Below are positions 53,260-61,630 of a stretch of DNA of 64,000 nucleotides, in pieces; position 1 is the first letter of the stretch; each line of letters opens with the position of its first letter. Both the position numbers and the translations under genes were made by a program. The stretch lies in assembly GCA_964495885.1 (NCBI GenBank), contig CAZBWO010000004.1, forward strand, positions 148,728-212,727. The letters are read 5' to 3'. The DNA is from PALG01 sp964495885 (GTDB lineage Bacteria; Bacteroidota; Bacteroidia; Flavobacteriales; Flavobacteriaceae). The notes under the pieces are model-generated. The model was not told where the DNA came from, did not search any database, and worked only from the letters and a program-made list of their open reading frames with translations.

Positions 53260-54948
53260 CTAGTAGAAAAACCGGTCTAACGTCACCTTGCTATTGTGGT
53301 TGGAAAGATCTACCACTTTTACCTTCTTGGTTTCCTGTGGCGTACCGTAATCCTTGTAAATGGTATACTTTAAATAGGTAGGGGTGGCCGTTTCGGCATC
53401 GTTGGTCTGCCGTACATTCACAATCCAGTTTCCGTAGTCATTGTCCTCCAAGATAAATTCCTTCAGCGCAAAGCCCTTTTCAATCTCCTGCGCAATCAAA
53501 TCGGCATTGTCAAAATAGGTATGCTGCCACGTAAAGTACTTTTTACTGGGGGAAACAAACTGTACCTCAAACTCCGACTGCGGATTGGTGTATTCCAAGA
53601 CAATCCGGACATCCTTTTTAAAACCCGCCACCATAAACTCACTGGGCAAGGTCTTGTAATCAATCTTGTTTTTATGATGGGCAATCAAGCTTCGGAATTC
53701 ATTAAACACAATATCCTCAATAGGCGTAAAATCTACATTGGGCACCGTATTGTAAATCATTTGCTTGTACAGGTTGGCAGCAGTATTGTATCGACCCACC
53801 TCCGCATACAAGCGTGCCAGGTCACGGTACAACTGAATATGCCCTGGATACTTTTCTATGGTATGCTCCAACACATAAATGGCCGGCTTGTACATCTGCT
53901 TTTCTTCCAAGGTAAAAACAATGGTCTTCAAAATACGCGCATTCCCCTGTGCTTGGTTAAACAGGTCTGAAAGAATGGTATGGGCATACAGATTTCCGTA
54001 ACGGGAAAAATAATCGGCTACATCTATGTAAAAAGGTACGTTCCTGTTTTCGGGTTGTTGCTTTAAATCGTTGTATAAAGCCAAGGCCTCATCGGGTTGG
54101 GTGGTTTGGTTCAATACTTGCCAATAGGATTTGGAAGAAGCGATCCCCCATTCAGAAAGCATCGGTACTTTTTCATCATAGTCGTTTCCTTTTACCAAGG
54201 CAGTGTTTTCACGTAACTTTTCCTCCTTATAGTAAGGAGAATTTTTGGTGGTAATCTTAATGACTCCAAAACCGCCTAAGCTTCCGTAAATGGTCGTAGA
54301 AGCAAGGCTTTTAAGAAACGTGATGTCTACAATTGAACTGGGATTGATTGTAGAAAGCATATTCTGATCCACAGGGACATCATCCACTACAATCAAGGCC
54401 GGTGGAGGATTAATGGCACCCCACTTAGTAAAACCTACATAGGGATCTTGACCCAATAAGGTGGTTCCCTTTACTTGTACACCAGGTATTTTCTTGAAAA
54501 CTTCAAACATATCTGTATCGCCTGCCGAAATATAGGCTTCTTGCAAATCATAGACAGAATACCCTACGCCTCTTTTTTTCTTTCTTCCAGTGGCAGTATT
54601 TACATATTTGCCCTCCCGTTCTCTTACTTTTCTAAGCTGAACTGCCTCCAACAACTCAGCATTGGTAGCCATGGTAATGGATAGGGCTTCCGAAGGATTC
54701 CCCACCAAAACCGTCTTGGGATCCATCATAAAAGCGGTGACCAATAATTCATTTTCAGATTGTAGGGCAAGCCGAAAGTTTCCGTCTGCATCGGTCTCTG
54801 TCTCATTAAACGTACCTTTTTCGGCCACGATGGCATTGGCTACGGGTTCCCCATTTACTGAAACCACGGTTCCTTGTATCGTACGTTCCTGGGAATGAAC
54901 GCCTAGGCTCACAGCAAACACCATAAAGGATAAAACAATCTTTTTCAT
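53260..54948 (-). CDS. TonB-plug-only protein with TPR-like C-terminus
   Basis: 562 residues from ATG 54948, which begins the signal peptide (MKKIVLSFMVFAVSLGVHSQ); the longer frame to 55014 is not supported. A carboxypeptidase-like regulatory domain (IQGTVVSVNGEPVANAIVAE) and a plug domain (MFEVFKKIPGVQVKGTTLLG, then IVVDDVPVDQN) are followed by helical TPR-like repeats (IYVLEHTIEKYPGHIQLYRD) and a beta-rich end, with no 22-strand barrel. Possibly an accessory or regulatory partner of a receptor. Not a full transporter. Confidence 0.82.
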   Translation of the reverse strand: MKKIVLSFMVFAVSLGVHSQERTIQGTVVSVNGEPVANAIVAEKGTFNETETDADGNFRLALQSENELLVTAFMMDPKTVLVGNPSEALSITMATNAELLEAVQLRKVREREGKYVNTATGRKKKRGVGYSVYDLQEAYISAGDTDMFEVFKKIPGVQVKGTTLLGQDPYVGFTKWGAINPPPALIVVDDVPVDQNMLSTINPSSIVDITFLKSLASTTIYGSLGGFGVIKITTKNSPYYKEEKLRENTALVKGNDYDEKVPMLSEWGIASSKSYWQVLNQTTQPDEALALYNDLKQQPENRNVPFYIDVADYFSRYGNLYAHTILSDLFNQAQGNARILKTIVFTLEEKQMYKPAIYVLEHTIEKYPGHIQLYRDLARLYAEVGRYNTAANLYKQMIYNTVPNVDFTPIEDIVFNEFRSLIAHHKNKIDYKTLPSEFMVAGFKKDVRIVLEYTNPQSEFEVQFVSPSKKYFTWQHTYFDNADLIAQEIEKGFALKEFILEDNDYGNWIVNVRQTNDAETATPTYLKYTIYKDYGTPQETKKVKVVDLSNHNSKVTLDRFFY

Positions 54949-55027
54949 AGAAAGTCTTTTCCTAAAAGTACGCAATTCCACCGAAACCTCATAAGGGGGT
55001 TTCCCGCTTTTCATAAATATAGACTCC

Positions 55028-56095
55028 TTAGAAGAGCTTATACTGCGGACTCTTCAATTGCAAGTGGTGGCTGCGGTCTAGGGCGGGCATTTGTTTCCCA
55101 GCGAGGTATTTCCTTCGGCCTAGGGCCATGGCATCGGCAATCTGTTGGGCAACGGCCCCTTCCCCTTTGATGCGTTTACCCCAACGGCTGTCATTCAGTT
55201 GTCCGGCATGGCATTCGGCTATTTGGGAGAGCATCCGCTCTGCCTTATCGGGCAGGGTCTTTCGGGCCCAGTCTTCAAAGATCTTGGCAATCTGCCCATT
55301 TAGGCGCACGACGGTGTGCCCCACACTCACCGCACCCCGCGCCGCCACTTCCTTGATGATGGGCAGGATCTCATGGCTATTCAAACTGGGAATGATGGGT
55401 GCAATCATCACATTCACCGGAATCCCGTTCTTGGATAAGATTTCTACCGTCTTCAAGCGTTTGGCAATACTGGCCGTACGGGGTTCCAACAAGCGTCGCG
55501 TGTCTTCCTGTAAGGTGGTGATGGAAATATTCACCGCAATGATGTTGTATTTCGCCATTTCGGTGAGGACATCCAAATCGCGAAGAATCAAGGAGTTTTT
55601 GGTAATGATGCCCGTAGGGTTCTTAAACCGCAACAGCATCCGTAGGCACATACGGGTGAGTTTCAACTTGCGTTCTATGGGTTGGTAGCAATCGGTGTTG
55701 CCAGACAGCACAATGGTATGCCCACCCCATTTGGGATGCTCCAGCTTCTGTACCAACAATTCTGGGGCGTTTTTTTTAATAAGGATATTCCGTTCAAAAT
55801 CCAAGCCGGCGCCATAGCCCCAATACTCATGACTGTTTCGGGCGTAGCAATACACACAGCCATGCTCGCAGCCTTGGTAGGGGTTGGCAGAATAGCCCAT
55901 GCCTACATCGGGGCTGTTCACCTTGTTCACAAAGGTCTTCGGAAAGACTTCAATATAGTTCGTCTGGTTCGCATCGGGGTCTTCCCCTTCGGCTTCACAA
56001 AAATTCAGGTACTCATCCAAGGGCTCATGGGAGTGCTCAAAAAAACGGTTGTGGATACGCTGCTGCGCGCCACGGCCTTTGATAGGGGTAGCCAT
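55028..56095 (-). CDS. PA0069/Rv2578c-family radical SAM protein
   Basis: 355 residues. [4Fe-4S] SAM motif CEHGCVYCYAR (CX3CX2C) near residue 80, preceded by YSANPYQG, then VLSGNTDCYQPIE and SITTLQEDTRRLLEPRTASI typical of the family. The family resembles spore photoproduct lyase-type radical enzymes, but its reaction is unknown. Minus strand, 77 bp downstream of the crotonase gene. Confidence 0.9.
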   Translation of the reverse strand: MATPIKGRGAQQRIHNRFFEHSHEPLDEYLNFCEAEGEDPDANQTNYIEVFPKTFVNKVNSPDVGMGYSANPYQGCEHGCVYCYARNSHEYWGYGAGLDFERNILIKKNAPELLVQKLEHPKWGGHTIVLSGNTDCYQPIERKLKLTRMCLRMLLRFKNPTGIITKNSLILRDLDVLTEMAKYNIIAVNISITTLQEDTRRLLEPRTASIAKRLKTVEILSKNGIPVNVMIAPIIPSLNSHEILPIIKEVAARGAVSVGHTVVRLNGQIAKIFEDWARKTLPDKAERMLSQIAECHAGQLNDSRWGKRIKGEGAVAQQIADAMALGRRKYLAGKQMPALDRSHHLQLKSPQYKLF

Positions 56096-56172
56096 AGAAT
56101 TTCTGAAGGAATTACTCCTTCAAAGATACTATTAATTGGAATATTTCCAAATACTATTGGAACTATTCCTTA

Positions 56173-56961
56173 CTACTTTCCTGGGAATTTCGGTTTGCGC
56201 TTATTTAAAAAGGCTTGGGTCCCTTCTTGGAAGTCTGCTGTACCAAAACACTTTCCGAAGGCCATGATTTCGGCATCAAAACCATTTTCCCCATCCTCAT
56301 AGCCGGCATTCACTGCTTCTATGGCAGCACTGATGGCCACAGGAGAGTTGCGGGAAATCTTTTCGGCAATCTTTTCGGCTAGGGGCAATAATTCCTCTTG
56401 GGTGGTGACGTGGTTTACCAATCCGTATTGCAGGGCTTGGTTGGCATCAATCATTCCAGCCGTCATGATCATTTCAAATGCGCGGCCCTTGCCCACCAAT
56501 TGCGGAAGCCGTTGGGTACCACCATAGCCGGGGATCACACCCAAGGAGACTTCAGGAAGGCCCATTTTGGCATTGTCACTCGCCACCCGAATATGGGCTG
56601 CCATCGCCAGTTCGAGTCCGCCACCAAGGGCAAATCCGTTTACTGCGGCAATCACGGGCGTAGACAAATGCGCTACAAAGTCAAACAACAACGCCTGCCC
56701 TTCCGAAGCGAGCTCCTGTCCCTGGGAGACGGAGAAGTCGGCGAACTCACTAATATCGGCCCCGGCCACAAAGGCCTTTTCACCACTTCCGGTAAGGATA
56801 ATGGCCAAGGTTTTTTGGTTATCATCGGCGACCTTCAGGGCGTTGTGCAGTTCCTTAATGGTGGCCTTGTTGAGGGCATTGAGTTTTTGCGGACGGTTGA
56901 TGGTAATGGTCGTGACGCCTTCGGTACGGGTTACCAACAAGTTATCGTATGTAGTTTTCAT
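56173..56961 (-). CDS. enoyl-CoA hydratase/isomerase family protein
   Basis: 262 residues, crotonase fold. Oxyanion-hole and CoA features GSGEKAFVAGADISEF and GGGLELAMAAHIRVAS; the catalytic Glu region is LPEVSLGVIPGYGGTQRLP. Probably hydrates enoyl-CoA in fatty acid breakdown. The specific substrate is not given by sequence. Stands between a radical SAM gene and a histidine kinase gene on the same strand. Confidence 0.9.
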   Translation of the reverse strand: MKTTYDNLLVTRTEGVTTITINRPQKLNALNKATIKELHNALKVADDNQKTLAIILTGSGEKAFVAGADISEFADFSVSQGQELASEGQALLFDFVAHLSTPVIAAVNGFALGGGLELAMAAHIRVASDNAKMGLPEVSLGVIPGYGGTQRLPQLVGKGRAFEMIMTAGMIDANQALQYGLVNHVTTQEELLPLAEKIAEKISRNSPVAISAAIEAVNAGYEDGENGFDAEIMAFGKCFGTADFQEGTQAFLNKRKPKFPGK

Positions 56962-56998
56962 TATGGGGTTTTGTTTCCTTAAAGGTACAAAAATCTCC

Positions 56999-58456
56999 CT
57001 AGCAGGTGGGGATGGAAACGGTAAAAGTAGTCCCTTTGCCTTCCACGCTTTGCAGCCAGATGTTTCCGTGGTAGGTTTCCACGATATTCTTCACCATCCC
57101 TAGGCCCAGTCCCATACCACTGCTCTTGGTGGTGAACTTGGGCTCAAAGACCTTGGGTTTGTTTTCTTCGGAAATCCCTGAACCGTTATCGGAAACGGTG
57201 ATATGGATGTGCTCATCCTCCCGAAACACCCGCACTTCAATACGGGGATCCTGCGGATTTTTATTTTCAATGGCCTGAATGCTGTTCTTCACCAAGTTGG
57301 TAATGACCCGCACCAGCTGGGTACGGTCGAACTTACACACGGCCTCCTTCATATCCGGGAAGAAGTAAATGTAGTCTTCGTTGAAGATATCCAGCGCCAG
57401 CTTCACCGTCTGCACCACGTCCAGGTTCTCGTCCTGCTGGGCAGGCATCTTCGCATAGGTAGAAAAGGCCGAAGCAATGCTGCTCAAGGTATCTATCTGC
57501 TGTATCAAGGTATGGCTGTACTCTTCCAGCTTTTCCTTGGCATTGGGATCATTGGGGTCAAACTTCCGCTGGAAACTCTGTACCGTCAATCGCATGGGCG
57601 TTAGCGGATTCTTGATTTCGTGCGCCACCTGCTTGGCCATTTCACGCCAAGCTGCTTCCCGTTCACTGCTTGCCAATTGGGCGGCACTCACCTCCAACTC
57701 ATCTATCATCTGGTTATAGGCTTTTACCAAGGCATTGATCTCCTGGGAGGAACTTTCCTCCATCTTGATCTTTTCGTTCCGTTGGTTGAGCCTTGTTTGG
57801 GTAATCTTGACGCTTAGCGCTTTGAGCGAACGAGTGATGTACTTGGATAAAAAGTACCCTAGGGCAATGGCGATAAGCAGTAGAAAGCTATACACTACGG
57901 CCGTACGCTTGATGTTTTCGCGCAGCTCCTTGTTGATAAACCCATCATCTTCAATATACGGCAGGTTGAGAATGGCGAGGGGCTTAAAGGACGCATCGGT
58001 GAGGTAGGAGTAGGACGATTGGTATTCCTGTCCGTCCTCCTCAAAACTATACACATAGCTTTTATTGGGTGAGTTTTCTATGGCGCGCAGGACGCTGGGC
58101 GACAGCTTGGCAAAGGAGGTATCCCGAAGGAAGGACGCCCGGGAGGATTTAAGGAGCCTTCCCTGTAGGTCGTATAGGTGGATTTCCAGGTTGTGGATGT
58201 CCTTTATTTCGTAGATTTTGCTCTTAAAGATGAGCGGGATCATCTCTGTCTCTACGGGGTAGGTGGTGTTTTTAAGGACGTAGTTGATGTTTTCCTTGAT
58301 GTTGTTTTCCTTCCGCTGTAGGCGTTCGCTGTGGTAGTCTTCTGCCTCTTCCTTGTATTGGATGGCGGTAAGCACGGTGAGGGAAATAAAGGTAAGCACC
58401 AGCAGGAGCAGCATGGACAGGAAGATGCGAAACCGTAAGGACTTATAAAACTTCAC
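56999..58456 (-). CDS. HAMP-domain sensor histidine kinase
   Basis: 485 residues. Two membrane helices (about 8-28 and 195-215) frame a periplasmic sensor; HAMP follows, then a dimerisation helix with the H-box MAKQVAHEIKNPLTPMRLTV, N-box NLVKNSIQAIENK, G1 SDNGSGISEENK and G2 SSGMGLGLGMVKN. NtrY-like in layout. No response regulator is adjacent, so the partner is elsewhere. Confidence 0.92.
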   Translation of the reverse strand: MKFYKSLRFRIFLSMLLLLVLTFISLTVLTAIQYKEEAEDYHSERLQRKENNIKENINYVLKNTTYPVETEMIPLIFKSKIYEIKDIHNLEIHLYDLQGRLLKSSRASFLRDTSFAKLSPSVLRAIENSPNKSYVYSFEEDGQEYQSSYSYLTDASFKPLAILNLPYIEDDGFINKELRENIKRTAVVYSFLLLIAIALGYFLSKYITRSLKALSVKITQTRLNQRNEKIKMEESSSQEINALVKAYNQMIDELEVSAAQLASSEREAAWREMAKQVAHEIKNPLTPMRLTVQSFQRKFDPNDPNAKEKLEEYSHTLIQQIDTLSSIASAFSTYAKMPAQQDENLDVVQTVKLALDIFNEDYIYFFPDMKEAVCKFDRTQLVRVITNLVKNSIQAIENKNPQDPRIEVRVFREDEHIHITVSDNGSGISEENKPKVFEPKFTTKSSGMGLGLGMVKNIVETYHGNIWLQSVEGKGTTFTVSIPTC

Positions 58457-58571
58457 GCGTGGTTTGTATTACAGCGGAAAGATAGCAAAAATGGAGCCAA
58501 AAGTTTGGCTGAAAGTTTAAGTGTGGGTGGATTTGTTCTGTTTCCCCCTATGGTACATGCTTTGCTAGTAG

Positions 58572-58793
58572 TTATTCCTCCTCGTGTTCTATGGGCTTAT
58601 TGTTGATGGTTTTTAGCACCACTTTCTTTGGGATGCCGATAAATGCGGCGAGTTCGCAATAGCTTACCAGTTGGTGTTTTTCTTTTTGAAGTTTGGTGCG
58701 GAGTTCTTGATACAGTTCCCGGCAATAGCGTTCTGCCTTTCCGGTGAGAATGGCAATGTCACTGGGGTAAATACAGATTCTTTGTTGATTCAT
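58572..58793 (-). CDS. small HTH-like protein of unknown function
   Basis: 73 residues: ICIYPSDIAILTGKAERYCR then ELYQELRTKLQKEKHQLVSY. Proteins with this IYP-D-x-x-L-TGK start are common in Bacteroidota and look like small helix-turn-helix proteins, but I know no function. It stands alone; inverted and direct repeats lie upstream (58937-58998) and might be its control region. Confidence 0.65.
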   Translation of the reverse strand: MNQQRICIYPSDIAILTGKAERYCRELYQELRTKLQKEKHQLVSYCELAAFIGIPKKVVLKTINNKPIEHEEE

Positions 58794-58936
58794 GTCTCAA
58801 GGTTTTAAAGTCCCGAAGCATCTTAGGATGTTACGGGATAAGTTAAACATATTGGGGCATGGGGCAACCAGTCCGTTTGGGGAGTCCCTATCTGTGTTGG
58901 GGAAGTGTTTGGATTGTTAGCTGCCATCACATTTTA

Positions 58937-58998
58937 TTTATTATGCATGTATAATAATTAACGCAATATAAGAATTATTATTATGCATGCGTATAACT
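58937..58998. repeat. paired TTATGCATG repeats around an inverted repeat
   Basis: Two copies of TATTATGCATG (58939 and 58979 regions), each followed by TATAA, flank an inverted repeat ATAATAATT (58951-58959) / AATTATTAT (58973-58981). It lies about 150-200 bp upstream of the small HTH-like gene. Possibly an operator region; function unknown. Confidence 0.45.
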
Positions 58999-59054
58999 TT
59001 TAACATTTTTTAGCTTGAAAATCACCTTTTTAGGGGGCGTGTACCGACTTACAA

Positions 59055-59110
59055 CGCCTTTATATCGCCTTTATACCGCCTTTGTACCGCCTTTGTACCG
59101 CCTTTAATAC
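59055..59110. repeat. short tandem repeat, 11-bp units
   Basis: Five head-to-tail units: CGCCTTTATAT, CGCCTTTATAC, CGCCTTTGTAC twice, CGCCTTTAATAC. There are no spacers, so it is not a CRISPR. The rest of 58794-59301 has only AT-rich sequence and no gene. Confidence 0.75.
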
Positions 59111-59301
59111 GGGTTTGATACCTAGGAGGGGTGAAATATAGTTACAGGTTACAGGTTTGAGGTTGCAAGTTAGGATTATGATATAATACAGTAGAAAATG
59201 AGCTGTTTAAAATCATTCTTCTTAGCAAATAATGAACACAAATTTCTTTACTCCCCTATTAAGAGCAACAACCAGCTACATGAAACTTTTAACTTGCAAC
59301 C

Positions 59302-60663
59302 CTACTCTTTCACCACCTGTTTGATAGCGGCTCCTCTTGTGGTGCGCACTTCTACGAAATACAGCCCTGTGGGTAGGTTGGATACGGGGATGGCCTCAAA
59401 ATCTTTGTGCACCGTCATTAAGGATTGCCCCAGCACGTCATAAAATGTCGCCTGCTGTAGGGGTTCTTGGCTTTGGATACGGAGAATATCCCCTACGGGG
59501 TTGGGAGTGAGTTGTAGGCCTTCAATAGTAAAACTAGAAGTCCCAAGAATTGTAGTGTTTTCCAACCAATAGGTATTAATTACAGTCCCAGATGCACCTA
59601 GGTCTCTTGCTCCGGTTGTTAAATCTATATCCCCATCCCCATCTATATCCCCGGCATCAGTAAGCCCATCTATATTAAATCCTGCAAGAGGTTCTATAAA
59701 CATTGGCGGATCAAAATCGCTGCCGTTATTTAAACTATAAGCAAGTCCAAGATCTGTTGAAAAGGCTACGTCTATTTTTTCATCATTATTAAAGTCTTCA
59801 ACTGCTGCAACTAAACCCCCAGCATCATTATATACATTTTGTGCTTCAACAAAATTACCCTGCCCGTTAGTATTCTCCCGCCAAAAGGCACGTTCAACCG
59901 TAATGGAGAAAATATCCATGTCATCGTCCCCATCTAAGTCTTTCAACACAATGGTATTTTCATAAAAACCACTATTTGCAATCACGTGCTGTACAGAAAA
60001 GTCCCCATTCCCATTGGTGTTTTCAAACCAACTCAAGATAGTTCCCCCAACCGAATTGGTTAAAATATCCAAATCCCCATCACCATCTATATCCCCCAAA
60101 CGTTGCATACGGGCTTGGGACAGGGTTGTATTTATGGGAATCAATGGGCCAAAAGTGCCATTTCCATCCAAATGTTCTATCCAGTAAAATCCCACCCCGT
60201 TGGTCACCCCAAGCACTATATCTAAATCCCCATCCCTATCAATATCTCCCGAAACCACACCACTAGCACTACTAAGACCAGATGCAAGAGTTTGCATAGG
60301 GGCGAAATTACCTCCTCCCAAATTACGGAACCAAGCAATGAAATCATTATCAAAATAACTGATGAGTATATCTAATTTATTGTCTTCGTCTAAATCTACA
60401 AGTTCTTGAACCAGTGATTGCCCCATTCCGGGTGCAATCTCTATAAGGGGCCCAAAATTACCTTGCCCGTCCAAGTTTTCCTGCCAGCCTAAACGGGAGG
60501 AATTAATAGACATTAAATCTAAATCCCCATCTCCATCGAGATCACCTAACTTTCGGTTACCGGAACCCGCATCTTCCGTAATAAGGTGCCTTGGCCCAAA
60601 TACTTGCGCTGGTAAAAGGGCTGTGGATAGCAATACTATTATAACGATAATTTTTTTCTTCAT
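59302..60663 (-). CDS. T9SS-sorted FG-GAP/VCBS repeat protein (copy A1)
   Basis: About 453 residues from the ATG of MKKKIIVIIV (three residues after an earlier ATG). Signal peptide, then many FG-GAP-like repeats (LGDLDGDGDLDLMSI, LVDLDEDNKLDILISYF, SGDIDRDGDLDIVLGV, GDIDGDGDIDLTTGA) forming a beta-propeller, and a C-terminal type A sorting domain (LQLTPNPVGDILRIQSQ, FYDVLGQ, GLYFVEVRTTRG). Secreted by the type IX system. Paralogue of 61631-63016; the C-terminal coding part is nearly identical in DNA while the propeller differs. Confidence 0.9.
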   Translation of the reverse strand: MKKKIIVIIVLLSTALLPAQVFGPRHLITEDAGSGNRKLGDLDGDGDLDLMSINSSRLGWQENLDGQGNFGPLIEIAPGMGQSLVQELVDLDEDNKLDILISYFDNDFIAWFRNLGGGNFAPMQTLASGLSSASGVVSGDIDRDGDLDIVLGVTNGVGFYWIEHLDGNGTFGPLIPINTTLSQARMQRLGDIDGDGDLDILTNSVGGTILSWFENTNGNGDFSVQHVIANSGFYENTIVLKDLDGDDDMDIFSITVERAFWRENTNGQGNFVEAQNVYNDAGGLVAAVEDFNNDEKIDVAFSTDLGLAYSLNNGSDFDPPMFIEPLAGFNIDGLTDAGDIDGDGDIDLTTGARDLGASGTVINTYWLENTTILGTSSFTIEGLQLTPNPVGDILRIQSQEPLQQATFYDVLGQSLMTVHKDFEAIPVSNLPTGLYFVEVRTTRGAAIKQVVKE

Positions 60664-60705
60664 ATAATACACTACTGACTAACTATAAATATACGAAAGC
60701 CTTTT

Positions 60706-60808
60706 TTATTCATTGTTTTCCTTGAGGATGATGCTTTCCTTTTCCATCCCATTTTCATAATTCTTTTCGATTTTATAGAGCCCAGGGTTTAAATCATTCA
60801 CATACGCT
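60706..60808 (-). pseudogene. C-terminal stub of an M43-like protein (copy B')
   Basis: Reads, up to its stop at 60706, YVNDLNPGLYKIEKNYENG then MEKESIILKENNE. This is homologous to the C-terminus FVNELNPGLYKVDKNYDDG...VVLKEQNE of the gene at 63032. Only about 33 codons are left; the REP palindrome at 60809-60830 begins where similarity ends. So a second copy of the protease gene has been cut off at or by the RAYT element. Confidence 0.8.
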
Positions 60809-60835
60809 GCCGCGCGAATCTTTCGCGTGGTTTTC
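60809..60835. repeat. REP palindrome, left of RAYT
   Basis: CCGCGCGAATCTTTCGCGTGG, the reverse complement form of the REP sequence at 61528-61558. Stem with arms CGCG and CGCG. Lies 3 bp from the stop of the transposase gene. Confidence 0.8.
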
Positions 60836-61397
60836 AATCCAAGAACTGGAAGATCCTAATGCCCTTCAACAATCCTTTTCCATCTGCATAATCTATTGCA
60901 CTGCTGTATTGGTATGCTTCCGGCTTGTATACCAACCCTGCTGCAACTGGGTTTCTGTGCACATAGGTTATCTTTTCATGGATGACCGCATTGCTCCATA
61001 ATTCGATAGGTTTATTATCATGCCTCCAAAATTGATAGTCGGAAACATTATGCGACTTTATGGCTTCTTTCCTACATACATCCAGCCATAGATTCCTGTT
61101 GCATTCTTCTGGGTTTTCCTGAATAGCCTTTATCATGGCTTTGCTGGTAAATCGTTTAAAATCCCCTAAAAGATTTGCGGGATGTATCCCGTTGATACTT
61201 CGGAATACCAAATGCACATGATTGGTCATGATACACCAAGCAACAATCTCCATCCCCTTCTCTTCTTGGGAGTAGGATGGACTTTTCAGTAGGATTTGTT
61301 TGTAGCTGTCTTTTGTAAATACTTTCAACCACCCAACAACTGCAAAACTCACAAAGTATAAGCCCTCTGGGTTCCTGAATTTATAATTTCTGCTCAC
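60834..61397 (-). CDS. REP-associated tyrosine transposase (RAYT)
   Basis: 187 residues, IS200/IS605-like Y1 HUH nuclease domain. The HUH motif is in CIMTNHVHLVF, the tyrosine lies in the helix KITYVHRNPVAAGLV, and FKRFTSKAM is typical. RAYTs act on REP palindromes in the genome and these flank the gene here. It appears full length and could be active. It sits in the middle of the duplicated A-B module. Confidence 0.9.
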   Translation of the reverse strand: MSRNYKFRNPEGLYFVSFAVVGWLKVFTKDSYKQILLKSPSYSQEEKGMEIVAWCIMTNHVHLVFRSINGIHPANLLGDFKRFTSKAMIKAIQENPEECNRNLWLDVCRKEAIKSHNVSDYQFWRHDNKPIELWSNAVIHEKITYVHRNPVAAGLVYKPEAYQYSSAIDYADGKGLLKGIRIFQFLD

Positions 61398-61490
61398 TGG
61401 GTAAAGCTATACATGGGGCGAGTGTCTTGAAAGTTTAGTAGGTGCGGATTTATAAATGAGCAATATAGATAAGATTGGTCTAAGCTATTT

Positions 61491-61577
61491 TACCACGCGA
61501 AGGATTGACTAGGTTTAGTTGAAATTATACCACGCGAAGGATTCGCGCGGTAGCGGTAATTTCGCGCGGTAGCGGTG
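61491..61577. repeat. REP cluster right of RAYT
   Basis: A full REP (ACCACGCGAAGGATTCGCGCGGTAGCG, 61529-61555) is flanked by a 5' half copy (61491-61506) and a 3' half copy (61561-61577). They lie inverted to the left REP at 60809, forming a BIME-like group with the RAYT gene. Confidence 0.8.
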
Positions 61578-61630
61578 CTTTTCTTTCACCATTCACGACT
61601 CATGGTTCACTGTGCTGGCCTTGCCAGCAC

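Noticed and set aside
59055..59110. Possible CRISPR array
   Set aside because: Units are 11 bp without spacers and no cas genes are near.
60809..61577. REP palindromes as a CRISPR or terminator series
   Set aside because: They pair with a RAYT gene and match each other as REP units; no spacers.
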